The notes under the pieces are model-generated. The model saw only the letters and a list, made by a program, of their open reading frames with translations. It made no database searches and was not told where the DNA came from. A stretch of DNA of 64,000 nucleotides, taken from assembly GCA_021904315.1 (NCBI GenBank), contig CM038925.1, positions 3,908,501-3,972,500 of the forward strand. Reading direction: 5' to 3'. The position numbers and the translations under genes were made by a program. The stretch comes from Sphagnum magellanicum (Eukaryota; Streptophyta; Sphagnopsida; Sphagnales; Sphagnaceae). Of the stretch, positions 60,000-64,000 are shown one piece after another (within the stretch, counting starts at the first letter, position 1; each line of letters starts with the position of its first letter).

Positions 60000-60768
60000 T
60001 GTTTTATTTTTTAAATTTGTACAATTAAATCAGTATTTATATGATAATAATATATGTGAATTAATTATCAATAATTAATTATTAAAATTAAATAATTGAT
60101 GAATTATCTGAATTAGATTGATTAATTAAGATTAATGTTTAATTAATCAATTTAATTAATCAGTTAATAATAATTAAGTAAATTACATATAATATTTTTA
60201 AATATTTAATAAAATATTTTAAATTAATTCATTATTAAGGACTAAAATTGATTTAAGATAGAATACATAATTTCAGATAATTAATTATCTGAATTTTTGT
60301 CTTCATAATTAATTATTTGACCTTTAATATTAGTATTAATTAGTTTAATTTTAAAATTAATTTTTAAAATTAAAGTGATTAGTTTAGATTAACTATTAAA
60401 TATTAATTAATATGTAATAGTTAAAATTTTATTGAAAAACGAATTCATTATTAGATATTAAGGATTAAATATGAATTCATTTAGTTATTAACTTATTAAT
60501 GGTTGAACAATAGTCACAAAATAGTGAAAAATAATGCTTTTATAATGGCAACATGTATAATGGCACAAGTTGTAATGTAGTTGCCATAAGCAACTGAAAT
60601 ATAACTTGACCACAAATCAAATATGATTGACTACGTTTATATTATGATGTGTACATCAAACTCTATAGGTGTCCCATTTGCCATTATGTTGCAATTACAA
60701 TATTTTTTTTATTTTGACTTAAATTTTTGTTTATTAATTGCTCATATTTTCATGTTTTAGTTGTAGTG
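60000..60768 (-). mobile_element. CACTA-like end with AT-rich block (reverse orientation)
   Basis: The minus strand from 60768 reads CACTACAACTAAAACATG. Moving inward come GTTGCAATTAC/AGTTGTAATGTAGTTGCC motifs (60540-60700), then a very AT-rich block (60000-60530), then the TAGG array region. This mirrors the order at 16496-18880. TAG follows the end. The other end of the element was not found. Confidence 0.5.
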
Positions 60769-61530
60769 TAGTTGTATATTAGTTATTTTGGAGCATTAAT
60801 TATAAGGCAATGTGGTTCCAGTGAACAAAATTTATCATAGTGAATCATCTAGGGCTAGCTTAAGACTAGGCCATTTACAATATGCCACATGGCATGTAGG
60901 CTAAGCCTAGGCCACCAAACCATAAGTTTAACCTAGGTGCTTAGATTATTGTTAAGGCCACCCGGTGAACTATTGGGTTTTGAAAGTAATGAAATAAAAG
61001 AGCAAAAGAAAAAATCTTTTTATTCTTATTGGGTAAGCAAAAAGCTTTAACACAAAAGGGACTGTCCTATTTTAGTAGGGCAACCTCATAAACCTTCTAT
61101 AGGAACAAACTTGAAGCAAACATGCAACAAATAATATTTGCATATAAAAAGTCAAAATATTTTTAACCTACAAAGGAAAACAACTACACATGGAATTCTA
61201 CATATAAAGGTATGGCATGAAAAAATGATTTTACTTCAAAAATTATTTTCCTGTTTAGTCCACAAAGGGATAGAACCTTAAATACTTCAAAAAAAAAAAG
61301 TTAGAAACGGTGGAACATGCAATTAGCTTAATCCCCCAAAAAATCAATCCTAAATATACACAATTTAAATCGGTAATAAAATCAATTTTGGTAAAAAGGT
61401 TTTCAATATAAGAAATTCGGTTTTGGTTTTGGTTTCAATACACATTTGGTAAAAATTCGATTTTGATAAAATCTACTTCAACATCATCCCCCTTTCTAAT
61501 TAAGATTATGTCCTCATAATTACACTTTTT
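60769..61530. other. Intergenic, no gene seen
   Basis: No supported feature; there is a GGTTTTGGTTTTGGTTT run at about 61421. Confidence 0.35.
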
Positions 61531-61533
61531 ACA

Positions 61534-62830
61534 TTACTCTTCCATAATTGCAGCCTTTGTTTCTTCTACCCTTGGATCTACAATTATAACAACAAGACTT
61601 GTTGTAGTGGCAACATGGATTGCAATTGGTTTTAGTTGTATCAAAATCGAAGTCCCTTCTTCCATATCGAATTCAACCATCAAGTTGGCATGCTTGTCCT
61701 TGATCATTGTGCCAAAAAACATTTGATTAGTTGTTTCACTAAAAATGGCTGTAACTTTTGCAAGCGCAAAGGCTGAAATAGGTGTAGTACATTTGGTTTC
61801 GTCAAAATTGTTTACACCACCGAAGAAAATCCCAGTACCAAAAACTACTTCCGATCCAATAGGTCGCAATTCTAGTGCAATTACCGAATCCACCTCCATC
61901 TTTCGACCTTCATTTTGTTCCTCACTTCCATGCATACCAAATTTGGATGCAAATCCAAAATGGGTTTGTGTTTCACTAGGTTTAAAAGGGAGCATCACTA
62001 GATGTGGCATCATTCATCAAGGTAGGTCTCCAAGCAAAGCTAGTACAACTTTTCGTCCTTTCGATAGGATTCAAATGCCTTTTGGATAATTTTGTGGACT
62101 TGTTCCTTGTACAACTCCCATTATTCGGCTAGACTTCCTTTGCTCCTTTTTTGATAAATTAGAAGTTCAGCCTTAATAAAGGCATCCTCCATCTTTACAT
62201 TGTCAAATTCCTCCATCCAATAGTGGTAAAGGTATGCAAGTTTCGCCCTTTGCTTTAATGCCTTCATCTTTTTTACTAACGCATCCAGCTCTTATTGAAT
62301 CACATTAGGATTCTTCTGAACCTTTTCCAAATCTTGTTATAGTAACCATATTTTTCAAGTTGACTTCTACAATTCCAGTTGTTGTTTTTGTGTGGTTTTA
62401 GTAAGCGATTCATTTTGACCCTCCAACCACTTTACCTTCCCTTTGGCTGAAACAAGTAATTTTTTGGTAAGGGTCAAAGACTGCTCCACCACCTTCTAGT
62501 TTGCCTACTTTAGTTCCAAAACATGCTTGAGCTTGGCCTGTTTCAAAACAATGGAACCCAATGTTTTACTAATTTCGCTAAGGTGCTTGTGGAGATTTGG
62601 TAATTCGTTTTGGTAGTTGGAGTTTTGATTTCGAACTCTTAAACCCTCTTCTTCATGCCTTCCAAATTATGCACTCAGTTTGCAAATGTTGTATGGTTAG
62701 ACTGTCCTATTAGTTGGTCTTTTACAACTACAACAATTAGCCTTTTAAGTATGCTACCTCCTATAAGTTCTTATGCAACACTTCCTCTACAACATCCTTT
62801 TTAGTTATGGCCAATCGAAAAGTTGTTGAG
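61534..62830 (-). pseudogene. Decayed coiled-coil coding region, unknown family
   Basis: The last part (62013-61534) is open for 159 codons and includes MEVDSVIALELRPIGSEVVF and FDMEEGTSILIQLKPIAIHV. Upstream, in shifting frames, the minus strand reads coiled-coil-like pieces: SLTLTKKLLVSAKGKVKWLE, NPNVIQ*ELDALVKKMKALK and DAFIKAELLIYQKRSKGS. Stops and frame changes break it throughout. Such Lys/Glu-rich helices are common in transposon-encoded structural proteins, but I cannot assign a family. It ends just before a CACTA-type terminus at 62838. Confidence 0.45.
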
Positions 62831-62837
62831 ATGTTAT

Positions 62838-64000
62838 CACTAGTAGAAATTGGCCAAAATGTAACCACTCTATTTGTGACTACATTTGACTATTAGTTAT
62901 TTACAATTACATTTAGACATTTTTGCAACTATTTCTTATGTTGGTCATATTTGTAACTACATTACAACTACTTTGCGATTATTTTGGTGTTCATCTTTCC
63001 ATGTGAACAACATTTTGTTTGGTTTTCATCTAAGAAAAATAATTCATGTCCCATTAGTTGCAAATGTAACCAATTTAATTGCAACCATATGAATATACAA
63101 AGGTATTTTTTTTGAATTCTAAGGAAAATAGTTGGGTGTATTAGGATTTATAAATGTATATTTTGAATGTATATGAACAACCATATTACAATTTTATCCA
63201 AACCATCTTATTATAATAATAAAAATGATTACAAATGAAATTTATTATTAGAAATATTAATATTAATTAAATGTAATAAAAAACTAAATTTCAATATTAT
63301 CCTTCACTATTTTTTTAAATAATAATATTTTATTACATAATGATGATGATGATACTGATGATGATATTAAAATGATAGGAAAAATAATTATATAATTACT
63401 AAAATAAATCATAATAGCTTTAACAAATGACAAAATAATAATAATAACTAACCTAAGCGAGCTACAAATTACATTATTATTATTATTATTATAAGTAATC
63501 AATTATGAAACATTATTATTATAATAATTACCAAGACTATTAATATATAGTTTTAAGTTTTTATATTTCAAATTTATAATTAATATTAATTAATTATTTT
63601 TGTAGGAAAAATATACTTATTAAAAATATAAAATATTTATTGTAATATTTCATAAATAGCTATAATGAATGAAGTAATAATATGAATAATAAAAATAAAA
63701 TAGTTAACCTTGGCTACTAACTAACTACAATAATAATTCAATTCATGTTATTATTATTATTAAATATTTACATTTATATTTATTATGAACTATAAAAATG
63801 AAAATAATAATGGGAATAAATATAATAAATAATTAGCCAAACTAGGTTTTAATTATATTATTAGATTAAAAGAAACTAGTACTCAATTATTATAATTTAT
63901 AATTTATAATTACTGAATATTTCAGTTATTATATTAATTTATTTGGTTATGAAATAGTAATTACTTAGCTATTAATAATTAGCTAATTATTTCAATATTA
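62838..64000 (+). mobile_element. CACTA-like left end (CACTAGTAGAAA), runs off window
   Basis: Starts CACTAGTAGAAATTGG with TAT before it. Inside are GTGACTACATTTGAC, TTGTAACTACATTAC and TTGCAACTA motifs up to about 63090, then a very AT-rich block with ATT and GAT trinucleotide runs (about 63140-64000). The element continues beyond the window. Confidence 0.6.
63340..63495. repeat. GAT and ATT trinucleotide runs
   Basis: ATGATGATGATGATACTGATGATGAT near 63342 and TTATTATTATTATTATTAT near 63474, inside the AT-rich block of the CACTA-like end. Confidence 0.85.

Noticed and set aside
60118..60150. 12-bp inverted repeat TTGATTAATTAA
   Set aside because: Composed almost only of A and T in a very AT-rich block, where such hairpins are expected by chance.

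Overview
The window looks like nuclear DNA of a land plant with a large, repeat-filled genome. It is AT-rich throughout. There are CACTA-type (En/Spm) transposons with plant-type DUF4218/DUF4216 transposase parts, a plant-type DUF4371/ZNF862-like transposase relic, and one multi-exon gene with small GT-AG introns. I see no bacterial operons, rRNA genes, CRISPR arrays or complete tRNA genes. A gymnosperm (conifer-like) source would fit the low gene density and old, decayed transposons, but that is an inference.

Layout. 1-1798: unremarkable AT-rich flank. 1802-15487: one end-to-end CACTA transposon of about 13.7 kb. It has matching terminal inverted repeats (CACTACTACAAA), a 3-bp CAT target-site duplication and subterminal repeats. 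A decayed TNP2-type transposase lies on the minus strand. Facing away on the plus strand is a second, decayed multi-exon coding region, which includes a captured-looking FCP1/NLI-type phosphatase domain and a two-exon in-frame segment that runs into the subterminal repeats. 16496-29179: ends of another CACTA-like family (CACTAGAAGAAA), with very AT-rich blocks and degenerate CCTA/TAGG arrays. Within it lie copy A of a 2.1-kb dispersed repeat (19066-21199), a telomere-motif foldback and a duplicated 290-bp block. 29180-34230: featureless apart from strand-biased low-complexity DNA. 34231-36512: copy B of the dispersed repeat. 36734-37624: a small CACTA-like element with AAA duplications. 38255-39195: a DUF4371/ZNF862-like transposase pseudogene.

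40600-53660 is richer in GC and more gene-like. It holds several dispersed non-coding repeats and a 33-bp minisatellite. It also holds the best gene of the window: a six-exon minus-strand gene (47292-50804, 422 codons, zinc-ribbon motif, function not recognised) with a probable 5' leader exon near 51.7 kb. A 17/51-bp hierarchical minisatellite lies just upstream of it. An isolated plus-strand exon candidate sits at 46786-47044.

53660-64000 returns to transposon-derived DNA: a ~200-bp MITE family (three copies in the window, one nested inside another repeat), a reverse-oriented CACTA-like end at 60768, a decayed coiled-coil coding region (61534-62830), and another CACTA-type left end at 62838 that runs off the window.

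The transposon genes are mostly broken by stops and frameshifts. Only the zinc-ribbon gene reads cleanly across all its splice junctions. All family assignments are from motif recognition, without database searches.
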